Assembly: GCF_009742725.1 (NCBI RefSeq)
Contig: NZ_WPHG01000003.1
Location: 744,001-808,000 of the forward strand
Reading direction: 5' to 3'
DNA length: 64,000 nucleotides
Source: Nitratireductor arenosus
GTDB taxonomy: Bacteria > Pseudomonadota > Alphaproteobacteria > Rhizobiales > Rhizobiaceae
The notes beneath the pieces were generated by a model that was given only the letters and a program-made list of their open reading frames with translations, was not told the origin of the DNA and made no database searches. This document shows positions 16,885-25,152 of the stretch, in pieces. Every line of letters begins with the position of its first letter. Position 1 is the first letter of the stretch. The translations under genes and the position numbers were made by a program.

Positions 16885-19130
16885 GGCTGGCTCCTGATTT
16901 CGGCATTGTCGGCTACACGCCGCGCTGGCAATACCGTCCCGGCGAGACGGTGGCGCTGCATCTCGGTAGCCGGGAGGCGGGGAAGGCCGATATACGGCTG
17001 CACCGGTTTCGCGCGCTGCGCCCCCACGGCGAAGGGCTCGAACTCGACGCCGACCCGGTTGATCATCCCGCGCTGGGCTGCGCGGTCGCACCGCAACGCA
17101 CCTTGATCGGCTCATGGTTCGAGACCCGGCTCGATGCAGATCTGATTGCCGACGGGTTCACGCTCGCTCTTCTGGCCATGCCGACGGTCTTCTCGCCGGA
17201 CGGTTCCTGCCTGGCGTCGCTGGCGTCGGGCGAGGGAGCGGTGACGCTGCTGATTGACGCCGACGGCCGGCCCGTGCTGCTGGCCGAGGCGCCGGCGACA
17301 GAACCGCGTCGTGTCGAGGCGCCGTTCCGGCTGCGTGCCGGCGCATGGGTTGCAATGGTTTTGAGCCGGGACGGTCCTGACGGCGCTCTCGTGCTCACGG
17401 TCCGCGACGATGGCAGGGACAGAACTTTCCGCCTTCCGGTTCCCGCGCGCACCGGGTCGGGAGAGGCCGTCCTGCGGCTTGCCTCCGGCGCGCCGCCGTC
17501 CAGCCTGTCTGCGGTCCGTTTCGATGGCCGGCTTGAGGCGCCGATTTTGTGGGCCGGAGCGGTGGACACGCAAGCGGCGCTAGGGCGCCTCGAGGCCTTC
17601 GCCAACGGCGCGGATGCACGTGACCCGCGATGCGTCGCCGCCTGGGACTTCAGCCGAGGCATCGACAGCACGGTCGCCGAAGATGTCGGCCCGCGCGCCC
17701 TGCACGGCCGCCTCGTCAACCTGCCGACGCGGGCGGTCAAGGGGACGCGCTGGTCTGGTGGCGAGCAAAGCTTCCGCCACGCCCCGCGCGACTACGCTGC
17801 CATCCATTTCCACAGCGACGATCTCGCCGATGCCGGCTGGCCGGTCACGGCCGAACTCGCCTTGCCAGAGGATTTGGCGAGCGGAGTCTATCTGATCGAG
17901 ATCAGCGGCCAGGCGGGGCGCGACACGCTGCCGATCCTCGTGCGTCCGCCTGCGCCCGGAGCCGATCTCGCCTTCCTCGCGTCAACCTTCACATGGCTCG
18001 CTTACGCCAATGACCGCTGCCTGCTGCATGGCGCCAATCCGGAAATGTTCGCCAGTCGCCTGCTGGTGTTGACGGCGGGCGATTGCGCGCTCGCCGCGCA
18101 TCCCGAATACGGGCTGTCGCTCTACGACACCCATGCCGACGGCAGCGGCGTGTCTTACGCTTCGCGCCGGCGTCCCTGCCTGACCCTGCGCCACACCCAG
18201 CGCGCCTGGCAGGGCGGCCTCGGCAGCGGCCTTTGGAACTTCAGCGCCGACCTTTTGATCCTGTCCTGGCTCGACCGGGAAGGGTTTGCCTTCGATATCG
18301 TCACCGACGACGATCTCGACCGTGAGGGGGCGGCGGCGCTGCGGCCCTATCGCTGCGTGATCACCGGGTCGCATCCCGAATATCACACCACCGCCAGCCA
18401 CGATGCGCTGGGTGGATTTCTCGATGGCGGCGGCCGGCTGATCTATCTGGGCGGCAACGGGTTTTACTGGCGCGTCTCCACCCATCCCGACCATCCCGAG
18501 ACGATCGAATTGCGGCGCGCGGAGGACGGCAACCGCAGCTGGGCCTCCGAACCCGGCGAATACTACCACGCTTTCGACGGCGCCTATGGCGGGCTGTGGC
18601 GGCGCAACGGCCGCCCGCCGCAGAAACTCGCCGGCACCGGCTATACGGGGCAGGGGTTCTACCGTTCCCACCCCTACCGGCTTTCGGCCGGCGCGGCCGA
18701 CCCGCGCCTTGCATTTCTGTTCGACGGTGTGGCGGTCGCGGACGGCCTGATCGGCGATTTCGGGCTCAGCGGCGGCGGTGCAGCCGGCATCGAGATCGAC
18801 CGTGCCGACACGACCCTAGGCACGCCGGCACACGCGATCGTGGTGGCCACCTCCGAGCGCCTCGACGACAGCTACGTGCTCGCCAACGAGGAAGTGCTGG
18901 TCAACCGGCCGACTGTTACCGGCGACATGAGCCCGAACCTGCGCGCCGATATGGTGTTCTTCGAGACCCCGGCGGGCGGCGCGGTCTGGTCGACGGGCTC
19001 CGTCGCCTGGGCCGGCGCGCTGGCCGAGCCGCGACCCGACAACGAGATCGCCGCGATCACTCGGAACGCGTTGACGCGATTTCTCGCGCCGGCCCCCTTC
19101 ACCTTGCCGGAGGCGGAACCGGGCGGCTGA
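16881..19130 (+). CDS. dmfA2: N,N-dimethylformamidase-like amidohydrolase, large subunit
   Basis: A 749-residue protein with the dimethylformamidase beta-subunit architecture: an N-terminal jelly-roll/LamG-like region (about 1-320), an Ig-like part, then the catalytic domain. Known enzymes use a mononuclear iron held by two Tyr and one Glu. Candidates in matching order and spacing are Y375 (TFTWLAYAND), Y415 (LSLYDTHADG) and E500 (TGSHPEYHT). The known reaction is hydrolysis of dimethylformamide to dimethylamine and formate; relatives hydrolyse other small amides. ATG 16881 overlaps the small-subunit stop. With a peptide-type importer and aldehyde dehydrogenase nearby, the true substrate may be a larger N-acyl compound. 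Confidence 0.82.
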   Translation: MRLAPDFGIVGYTPRWQYRPGETVALHLGSREAGKADIRLHRFRALRPHGEGLELDADPVDHPALGCAVAPQRTLIGSWFETRLDADLIADGFTLALLAMPTVFSPDGSCLASLASGEGAVTLLIDADGRPVLLAEAPATEPRRVEAPFRLRAGAWVAMVLSRDGPDGALVLTVRDDGRDRTFRLPVPARTGSGEAVLRLASGAPPSSLSAVRFDGRLEAPILWAGAVDTQAALGRLEAFANGADARDPRCVAAWDFSRGIDSTVAEDVGPRALHGRLVNLPTRAVKGTRWSGGEQSFRHAPRDYAAIHFHSDDLADAGWPVTAELALPEDLASGVYLIEISGQAGRDTLPILVRPPAPGADLAFLASTFTWLAYANDRCLLHGANPEMFASRLLVLTAGDCALAAHPEYGLSLYDTHADGSGVSYASRRRPCLTLRHTQRAWQGGLGSGLWNFSADLLILSWLDREGFAFDIVTDDDLDREGAAALRPYRCVITGSHPEYHTTASHDALGGFLDGGGRLIYLGGNGFYWRVSTHPDHPETIELRRAEDGNRSWASEPGEYYHAFDGAYGGLWRRNGRPPQKLAGTGYTGQGFYRSHPYRLSAGAADPRLAFLFDGVAVADGLIGDFGLSGGGAAGIEIDRADTTLGTPAHAIVVATSERLDDSYVLANEEVLVNRPTVTGDMSPNLRADMVFFETPAGGAVWSTGSVAWAGALAEPRPDNEIAAITRNALTRFLAPAPFTLPEAEPGG

Positions 19131-19149
19131 TTCCGGTCGTCCTCCCTGT

Positions 19150-19194
19150 GAGCATGATCCCGGAACGGACCGGTTTCCGGCAAGGGTCGTGCTC
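19150..19194. repeat. Rhizobiales-type intergenic palindromic element
   Basis: A 45-bp imperfect palindrome between the amidase and aldehyde dehydrogenase genes. The outer arms are GAGCATGATCC (19150-19160) and GGGTCGTGCTC (19184-19194), 9 of 11 positions complementary, around an inner CCGGAAC...GTTTCCGG dyad. Elements opening with GAGCATGATCC and closing with its complement are dispersed in intergenic regions of many Rhizobiales genomes. It can fold in RNA and might attenuate or stabilise the transcript between the two genes. Only one copy is visible in this window. Confidence 0.65.
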
Positions 19195-19269
19195 GACCAT
19201 GGCTGGGTCGCAACAGTGCTTCTTGAAAAGGCGCTGCCGCGGCCCTGCGCAGCAACGGAGCACCCTGCA

Positions 19270-20775
19270 ATGGATATCGCCACGCCGACCGACTACCGCA
19301 CCATCGCCGCAGGCCTCGTCTTCCCGTCCGAAGCCTTCATCGACGGCCACTTCGTCGCGGCCCGTTCGGGCGCGCGGTTTGCCAATGTCAATCCGGCGAC
19401 GGCCGCCATCCTGGGTGAGGTCGCGGCCTGTGACAGCGAGGATGTCGATGCCGCCGTCGCAGCCGCACGCCGCGCCTTCGACACCGGTGCCTGGTCTCGC
19501 GCCGCGCCCGAGGCGCGTAAGGACGTGCTGCTGCGGCTGGCCGCGCTTTTGCGCGAGCATGCTGAGGAGCTTGCGGTGATGGAAAGCCTCGATTCGGGCA
19601 AGACAATCACCGACTGCCTCAACGAGGTCGGGCACGAGGTGCCGAATTTCTTTCAATGGTACGGCGAATTGATCGACAAGAGTTTCGGCAAGGTGGCGCC
19701 CACCGACGAGAGCGCGCTGGCGCTGATCGTGCACGAGCCGGTCGGCGTCGCCGGCCTGGTCCTGCCATGGAATTTCCCGCTTTTGATGGCGGCCTGGAAA
19801 CTGGCGCCCGCGCTTGCCGCCGGCTGCAGCGTCGTCGTCAAGCCGGCCGAGCAGACCCCGCTGACGGTGTTGCGCCTGGCCGAGCTCGCCGCACAGGCCG
19901 GCCTGCCGGACGGCGTGCTCAATGTCGTCCCGGGTTTCGGCGAGACCGCAGGCCAGGCGATCGGCCGGCACCAGGATATCGATGTGGTGTCGTTTACGGG
20001 CTCAACCGAGGTCGGCGCGCTGTTCCTGAAATATGCCAGCGAGAGCAATCTCAAGCCCGTCGGTCTGGAGATGGGTGGCAAGAGCCCGTTCATCGTCCTC
20101 GATGACGCCCCGATCGACGACGCGCTGGTGTCCAATGCGGTATCGGCGGCGCTGTGGAACGGCGGCCAGAACTGCTCGGCCAATATGCGCCAGTTCGTGC
20201 CGCGCGCGCGCAAGGACGAATTCCTCGACAAGGTACTGGCCAGGGTCGCGTCCCTCAAGGTTGGCGATCCGCTCGACCCCGCGACCGAGATGGGGGCGAT
20301 GGTGAGTGCGGACCATCAACGCCGCGTCCTGGGTTTCATCGACGCAGGGATCGGCGAGGGCGCGCGCGTCGTCGCTGGAGGAAGCGGCGCGATCGAAGGG
20401 CTCGACGGATATTTCGTCAGACCGACCGTATTTGATGACGTCACCCATGGCATGACCATTGCGACCGAGGAGATTTTCGGCCCGGTGCTGGGCGTGATCC
20501 CGTTTTCGAAGCCCGAAGAGGCGCTGCGCATGGCCTCCGATTCCGTCTACGGCCTGCACGCGACGGTGTTTACGCGCGACATCGACCGCGCGCTGCATTT
20601 CGCCCGCCGGCTGCCTTGCGGAACCGTGTCGATCAACCGGTTCTCGGAAGGCGATATCAAGACGCCTTTCGGCGGCTACAAGCGGTCGGGCTCGCTGGCG
20701 CGCGACAACGGCACCGAGGCGATCGCGCAATATCAGCAGACCAAGACGATCTGGATCGGCGGCCCGGAGGGTTAG
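19270..20775 (+). CDS. NAD(P)-dependent aldehyde dehydrogenase
   Basis: A 501-residue aldehyde dehydrogenase. The oxyanion Asn is in LPWNFPLLM, the cofactor loop in FTGSTEVG, the general base Glu in LEMGGKSP, and the catalytic Cys in NGGQNCSANMR. IFGPVLGVIPF and the C-terminal FGGYKRSG complete the family pattern. It resembles the PuuC/betaine-aldehyde group that oxidises amino-aldehydes. Start ATG 19270 is preceded by AACGGAG. It ends tail to tail with the enolase-superfamily gene, the two stops overlapping by 4 bp. Confidence 0.9.
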   Translation: MDIATPTDYRTIAAGLVFPSEAFIDGHFVAARSGARFANVNPATAAILGEVAACDSEDVDAAVAAARRAFDTGAWSRAAPEARKDVLLRLAALLREHAEELAVMESLDSGKTITDCLNEVGHEVPNFFQWYGELIDKSFGKVAPTDESALALIVHEPVGVAGLVLPWNFPLLMAAWKLAPALAAGCSVVVKPAEQTPLTVLRLAELAAQAGLPDGVLNVVPGFGETAGQAIGRHQDIDVVSFTGSTEVGALFLKYASESNLKPVGLEMGGKSPFIVLDDAPIDDALVSNAVSAALWNGGQNCSANMRQFVPRARKDEFLDKVLARVASLKVGDPLDPATEMGAMVSADHQRRVLGFIDAGIGEGARVVAGGSGAIEGLDGYFVRPTVFDDVTHGMTIATEEIFGPVLGVIPFSKPEEALRMASDSVYGLHATVFTRDIDRALHFARRLPCGTVSINRFSEGDIKTPFGGYKRSGSLARDNGTEAIAQYQQTKTIWIGGPEG

Positions 20776-21893
20776 GAAAACAGTTCGTCGGGCGTAATCC
20801 CGATCCCGGGCCGGTCGGGCAGGCACAATCGTCCGTCGTTCGGGCGCAGCATGGCGCCGGCCACCTCGTCGCGCAGGGGATTGGGGTTCACGTCGATCTC
20901 CAGCATGCCGCCGCCGCCCTCGGCGGCGAGCAGGTGGGCCGACGCGGCCAGGCCGATGCCGCCGCCGAGGAAGTGCGGACAATAGACCGTCTCGCAGCCG
21001 GCGGCCGCCGCCGCGATGTCGTAGCACCCCGACACGCCGCCCCATTTAGCGACGTCGGGTTGCACGAATGCAAGCGCGCTGCTTTGCATCATCGCGTCGA
21101 ATTCGGCGCGGCCGTTGAGGTTTTCTCCCGCCGCGATCGGAATCGGCGAGCGGGCGGCCAGGTCTGACCATTCCCGAAGCGGCCGGTCCGCGCGCAGCGG
21201 TTCCTCAATCCATGTCAGGTCGAAGCCGGCATAGTCCGCGACCCTGGCGGCGGCCTCTTCGAGCGTCCATCCCTGGTTGGCGTCGGCCATCAGCCTTGTA
21301 TGCGGGCCGATCGCCTGGCGGATCGCTGTCAACGACGTCAGGTCGGTGTCGCGGCCGAAGCCGACCTTGACCTTGAAGGCCGCGTGTCCGCCCTTGCGGG
21401 CGCGTTCGGCAGTGGCCCCCGGCGTCTCGGGTCCGATGCCGCTGGCATAGACCGCGATATCGCCGGACGCGGCGGGATTGAGATAGCGGAAAAGGGGCAG
21501 GCCGGCGCGCCGCGCCGCCAGGTCGTGCACAGCCGCGTCGAGACCGGCCGCCACCTGGCGTAGCGGGCCCCATTCACCACTTTGCAGGGCAAGCACGTGC
21601 AGCCTGTCCATCAGCCTGTCAAACGGCGCTGTATTCCCGTCCGGCTTCATCTCCATCAAAGCCGGTCCGACAATTTCGTCGACCAGGCGTTTGCGGTGCT
21701 CGGCCGCCACCGTGGGAAAGTTGCACCAGATCTCGCCGTAGCCGTGGCGGCCGCGGTCGTCATCCACGCGCACAAAGACGGCCGGCCGGTCGCGCATCGT
21801 TCCGAAGGAGGTCCTGACGGGGACAGGGATCGGCGCGCGCAGGACCACGGCCTTGACCGACTCGATCCGAAACTCCGGAATGGAAAGTTCCAT
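20772..21893 (-). CDS. Mandelate racemase/muconate lactonizing enzyme family protein
   Basis: A 373-residue enolase-superfamily enzyme. An N-terminal capping domain is followed by a TIM barrel with the catalytic KxK (AAFKVKVGF, near residue 170) and metal ligands in series in LMADANQGW, WIEEPL and PIAAGENLN. Also present are QPDVAKWGG and a late His in VYCPHFLGGG. These enzymes abstract a proton alpha to a carboxylate and then racemise, dehydrate or cycloisomerise. A sugar-acid dehydratase or amino-acid-derivative racemase is likely given the neighbours. It is divergent from the second peptide importer operon. Confidence 0.85.
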   Translation of the reverse strand: MELSIPEFRIESVKAVVLRAPIPVPVRTSFGTMRDRPAVFVRVDDDRGRHGYGEIWCNFPTVAAEHRKRLVDEIVGPALMEMKPDGNTAPFDRLMDRLHVLALQSGEWGPLRQVAAGLDAAVHDLAARRAGLPLFRYLNPAASGDIAVYASGIGPETPGATAERARKGGHAAFKVKVGFGRDTDLTSLTAIRQAIGPHTRLMADANQGWTLEEAAARVADYAGFDLTWIEEPLRADRPLREWSDLAARSPIPIAAGENLNGRAEFDAMMQSSALAFVQPDVAKWGGVSGCYDIAAAAAGCETVYCPHFLGGGIGLAASAHLLAAEGGGGMLEIDVNPNPLRDEVAGAMLRPNDGRLCLPDRPGIGITPDELFS

Positions 21894-21960
21894 GGTTCCT
21901 CCGTAAAGACGGGTGTGATGCCGGAGCGCCGCGCGGACAAATAATCAGACTCGCTTCATG

Positions 21961-21997
21961 TTTTCAAGATGTGGAACAGGATACCGCATGTTGAAAA
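21961..21997. promoter_or_regulatory. Spaced inverted repeat in divergent promoter region
   Basis: In the 273-bp gap between the enolase-superfamily gene (minus) and the second importer operon (plus), TTTTCAAGATG (21961-21971) and CATGTTGAAAA (21987-21997) form an inverted repeat with 10 of 11 positions matched and a 15-bp spacer. This suits a dimeric repressor or activator serving both operons. The regulator is unknown; the IclR protein at 31358 and the MocR protein at 8171 are candidates. Confidence 0.45.
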
Positions 21998-22166
21998 TTT
22001 ACTTGAGGTCGCCTGATGGGTGTTGTAGGGTCGGCCAAGAAGTCGGTGCTGCCGTGGTGCCGGGTTTTGGAGCAAAACCGACCCTTCGCGCGACAATGAC
22101 GCGCCGGAGGCGTCCGATCAACGCGGCATCTCGTGTGAGGCTCTCATTTTGCCAGCCATTCGGCGG

Positions 22167-23192
22167 ATGGATGAAGATGTGACGAAGGGCGGCGCGCCGG
22201 CCACCATGCTTGATGTGGTCGATCTGCGGGTCGATTTCAGCCAGGCCGGCGGGGTGACGCGGGCTGTCGACGGTGTGTCCTTCCAGGTCGCCCAGGGCGA
22301 GACGCTTGCTGTCGTCGGCGAATCCGGGTCGGGCAAATCCGTCACCATGTTGTCTGTGATGCGCCTGCTCGACGGGCGCGACACCAAGACCTCGGGTGCG
22401 GTGCTGTGGGCGAGCGCCGACGGCGCCAGCCGCGATCTGCGCGGCATGGACGAGCGCGGTTTGAACGCGTTGCGCGGCAGCGAAATCGCGATGATCTTCC
22501 AGGATGCCAGCGCCAGCCTCAATCCCTTGCTGACAGTCGGAGACCAGATCGCCGAAACGGTGCGGTTGCACGAGGATGCGAGCCGGGCGCAGGCTTGGGC
22601 GCGCGCGGTCGAGCTTCTGACCCAGGTCGGCATTGCCGCGCCGGAAAGCCGCGCCCACAGCTATCCGCATCAGCTTTCGGGCGGCATGCGCCAGCGGGTG
22701 ATGATCGCGATTGCCCTGGCGGGACGCCCCCGCCTGCTCATTGCCGACGAGCCGACGACGGCATTGGACGTTACCATCGAGGCGCAGATCCTGCAGCTTC
22801 TGGAGGATATCCAGCGCCAGCAGGGTCTCTCGATCGTCATTGTTACGCACGATCTCGGCGTGGTTGGCGAAATCGCCGACCGGGTGGTCGTCATGTATGC
22901 GGGCCAGATCGTGGAGTGCGGCGCGGCGCGCGATGTGCTGGGGACGCCGCGCCACCCCTACACGGCCGCGCTTTTGGCCTGCTTGCCGCAGATCGCAGGA
23001 GACGGGGAAGCCGAAAGCCCGTTCAGACGCGCCAAGCCTGGCGTCGTGCCCCGGATCGGGGAGGGGTTTGTCGGCTGCCGCTTCCGCAGCCGCTGCCCGC
23101 TCGCACGAGCGGAGTGTGAGCGCGACGTGCCGCTGGTTGAAACCGCACCCGGCTGGAAGTCGCGCTGCTTCTTCTGGGAGGAGGCGTCATGA
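22167..23192 (+). CDS. ABC importer ATPase, DppD-type
   Basis: A 341-residue ATPase for the second peptide-type importer: Walker A GESGSGKS near residue 55, signature LSGGMRQR, Walker [13 protein letters not shown], switch His in VTHDLG. The C-terminal oligopeptide/dipeptide extension has the spaced Cys residues ([18 protein letters not shown]) associated with an Fe-S site in this subfamily. The start is uncertain: ATG 22167 is chosen, TTG 22149 lies in frame upstream, and ATG 22206 sits at the beginning of domain homology. Unusually, the ATPases come first in this operon. Stop and next start overlap by 4 bp. Confidence 0.9.
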   Translation: MDEDVTKGGAPATMLDVVDLRVDFSQAGGVTRAVDGVSFQVAQGETLAVVGESGSGKSVTMLSVMRLLDGRDTKTSGAVLWASADGASRDLRGMDERGLNALRGSEIAMIFQDASASLNPLLTVGDQIAETVRLHEDASRAQAWARAVELLTQVGIAAPESRAHSYPHQLSGGMRQRVMIAIALAGRPRLLIADEPTTALDVTIEAQILQLLEDIQRQQGLSIVIVTHDLGVVGEIADRVVVMYAGQIVECGAARDVLGTPRHPYTAALLACLPQIAGDGEAESPFRRAKPGVVPRIGEGFVGCRFRSRCPLARAECERDVPLVETAPGWKSRCFFWEEAS

Positions 23193-24199
23193 GCGGCGCG
23201 AGCGGGCGGGAGCTTTTGCGCCTGGACGGCGTCAGCAAAGTGTTTGCGCAGCGCCGCGGATTCAGCCGCTCGGCCGGCTTGCGGGCCGTCACCGATGCCA
23301 GCTTCACGCTTGCCGGCGGCGAGGTTCTGGCTCTGGTCGGGGAATCGGGTTCCGGCAAGTCGACGCTCGGCCGCACCGCCATCAGGGTCGTGGAGCCGAC
23401 CTCTGGCGACATCTGGCTCGAAGGCGAGCGCATCACCGACCTCGACCGCCGGCAGTTGCGGCCACTCAGGCGCAAGATGCAGATGGTCTTCCAGGATCCC
23501 TATGGCAGCCTCAATCCCCGCATCCGGATCGGCGCGGCCGTCGCCGAGGGCATGCGTCTGCATGGGCTCGCTTCGGGGAACACGCTGCGCGAGCGCGTCG
23601 CGCAGGCGCTCGAGCAGGTCGGTCTGCGTCCGGAGATCGCCGACCGTTTGCCCGCCGCGCTCTCCGGCGGTCAGCGCCAGCGCGTGGCGATTGCCCGAGC
23701 CCTGGCGGTCGAGCCGACGGTGATCGTCGCCGACGAGCCAACCTCCGCCCTCGACGTTTCGGTTCAGGCCGAGATCATCGACCTGCTGAAGGCGCTGCAG
23801 GCCCGGCAGGCGCTGTCGATGCTGTTCATCAGCCACGACCTGCGTGTTGTCGGCGATATTTCGGACCGGGTGATGGTGCTGTATCTGGGCCGCATCGTGG
23901 AAGCCGGCCCGACCGGGCAGGTATTTCGTAATCCCGCGCACCCCTATACGCGGGCGTTGCTGCAGGCCGTGCCCAAACATGTCGGCGCGGCACACGGAAC
24001 GCGGCAATTGCTCAAGGGCGAGCTGCCGAACCCGGTTTCGCCGCCGTCGGGCTGCGTGTTTCATCCGCGCTGCCCATTCGCTATCGATGCCTGCCGCAGC
24101 GCGGATATGGGCCACCACGAGGTCGCGCCCGGACAGGTGACGGCCTGTATCCGCGACGATCTGCCGGCTTTCGACGCACAAAGGGACGACCGGACATGA
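23189..24199 (+). CDS. ABC importer ATPase, DppF-type
   Basis: A 336-residue partner ATPase. Walker [12 protein letters not shown] lies near residue 52, signature LSGGQRQR, Walker B VIVADEPTSALD, and FISHDLRVV carries the switch His. The C-terminal oligo_HPY extension has CVFHPRCPFAIDAC. ATG 23189 overlaps the previous stop, and its own stop overlaps the next ATG, so the two ATPases and the epimerase gene form one translationally coupled run. It heterodimerises with the DppD-type protein to drive uptake. Confidence 0.92.
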   Translation: MSGASGRELLRLDGVSKVFAQRRGFSRSAGLRAVTDASFTLAGGEVLALVGESGSGKSTLGRTAIRVVEPTSGDIWLEGERITDLDRRQLRPLRRKMQMVFQDPYGSLNPRIRIGAAVAEGMRLHGLASGNTLRERVAQALEQVGLRPEIADRLPAALSGGQRQRVAIARALAVEPTVIVADEPTSALDVSVQAEIIDLLKALQARQALSMLFISHDLRVVGDISDRVMVLYLGRIVEAGPTGQVFRNPAHPYTRALLQAVPKHVGAAHGTRQLLKGELPNPVSPPSGCVFHPRCPFAIDACRSADMGHHEVAPGQVTACIRDDLPAFDAQRDDRT

Positions 24200-25152
24200 C
24201 CGCCCGGCGCCTTCTTGTCATCGGTTGCAACGGGTTCATTGGCCGTCATGTGGTGATCGCCGCGGCGCGCGGCGGTATGGAAGTCCACGGTTTCGACCGC
24301 GCGGCCCCGTCAGATCAAAGCGCGCTCGCCGGTTTCCATGCCGGATCGCTCGCCGACCCGGTGTGCCTGGAACGCGTCTTCGCCACGGTCCGCCCTGATC
24401 GAGTGATCTCGCTTGCCGCCCATGCCGGCGCGGGCAGCGGCCCCGGCATGTCGGCCGAGCGCGACATCGACGCCGCCTTCGCCGTCAACGTCGAGGGGTT
24501 TCGCAGCCTTGTCGGGACATGCCGCGCCCACGGCGTGTCGCGGCTGGTCTGGGCGAGCTCGACAACCGTGCTGGGCCAGCAGGCGGACCACGCCTCAGAT
24601 CTTGTCGACGAGGCGGCGCCACGCTTTCCGGCAGGTATTTACGGGCTGACTAAGAGCCTTGCCGAGGAGATCGGCACTTTCGCGCACCGCCATTGGGGGC
24701 TGGAGGTCGTGGGCGTCCGGCCGACCCTCGTGCTGGGGCCGGGCCATTCCTATGGCGGCTTGCTCGATCCCCTGAAGGCGCTGTTCGAGGCCTGCCGCCC
24801 GGCTGCGCCGGCGACGCTTGAGATCGGTTGGGGACGCCATCGCTTCGATATCGTTCACGTCGGCGATGTTGCCGAGGCCTGCGTGGCGCTCGCCGCTGCG
24901 CCACCCGGGCTGCGGCCGCTCTACCACGTCAATGGCGGAACGACAGACATCGACACCGTCGCCGCCCTTGCCCGGGCGGCCCGTCCCGAACTGGACCTGG
25001 CGGTGCGGGACGAAACGCCATCGGTCGTCTTTCCACTCGTAGCGGCCGAACGCATCGCCGCCGATATCGGCTTCCGGCCCCGATACGGGGCGGACGAAAC
25101 AATTTGCCGCTGCATCGAACATGCCAGAAATAGGGAGGAATGTTATGCCTGA
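24196..25152 (+). CDS. NAD-dependent epimerase/dehydratase (extended SDR)
   Basis: A 318-residue extended SDR. It has the nucleotide motif IGCNGFIGRH at the N-terminus, Asp after strand 2 (HGFDRA), WASSTTVLG, and the catalytic pair in YGLTKSLAEE near residue 150. RPTLVLGPGHSYGG follows. Members act on nucleotide-sugars, sugar acids (uronate dehydrogenase-like) or related compounds. Its location inside an importer operon that also encodes an SMP-30 lactonase suggests oxidation of an imported sugar acid to a lactone that the lactonase then opens. That link is inference. It overlaps the binding-protein gene by 8 bp. Confidence 0.83.
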   Translation: MTARRLLVIGCNGFIGRHVVIAAARGGMEVHGFDRAAPSDQSALAGFHAGSLADPVCLERVFATVRPDRVISLAAHAGAGSGPGMSAERDIDAAFAVNVEGFRSLVGTCRAHGVSRLVWASSTTVLGQQADHASDLVDEAAPRFPAGIYGLTKSLAEEIGTFAHRHWGLEVVGVRPTLVLGPGHSYGGLLDPLKALFEACRPAAPATLEIGWGRHRFDIVHVGDVAEACVALAAAPPGLRPLYHVNGGTTDIDTVAALARAARPELDLAVRDETPSVVFPLVAAERIAADIGFRPRYGADETICRCIEHARNREECYA

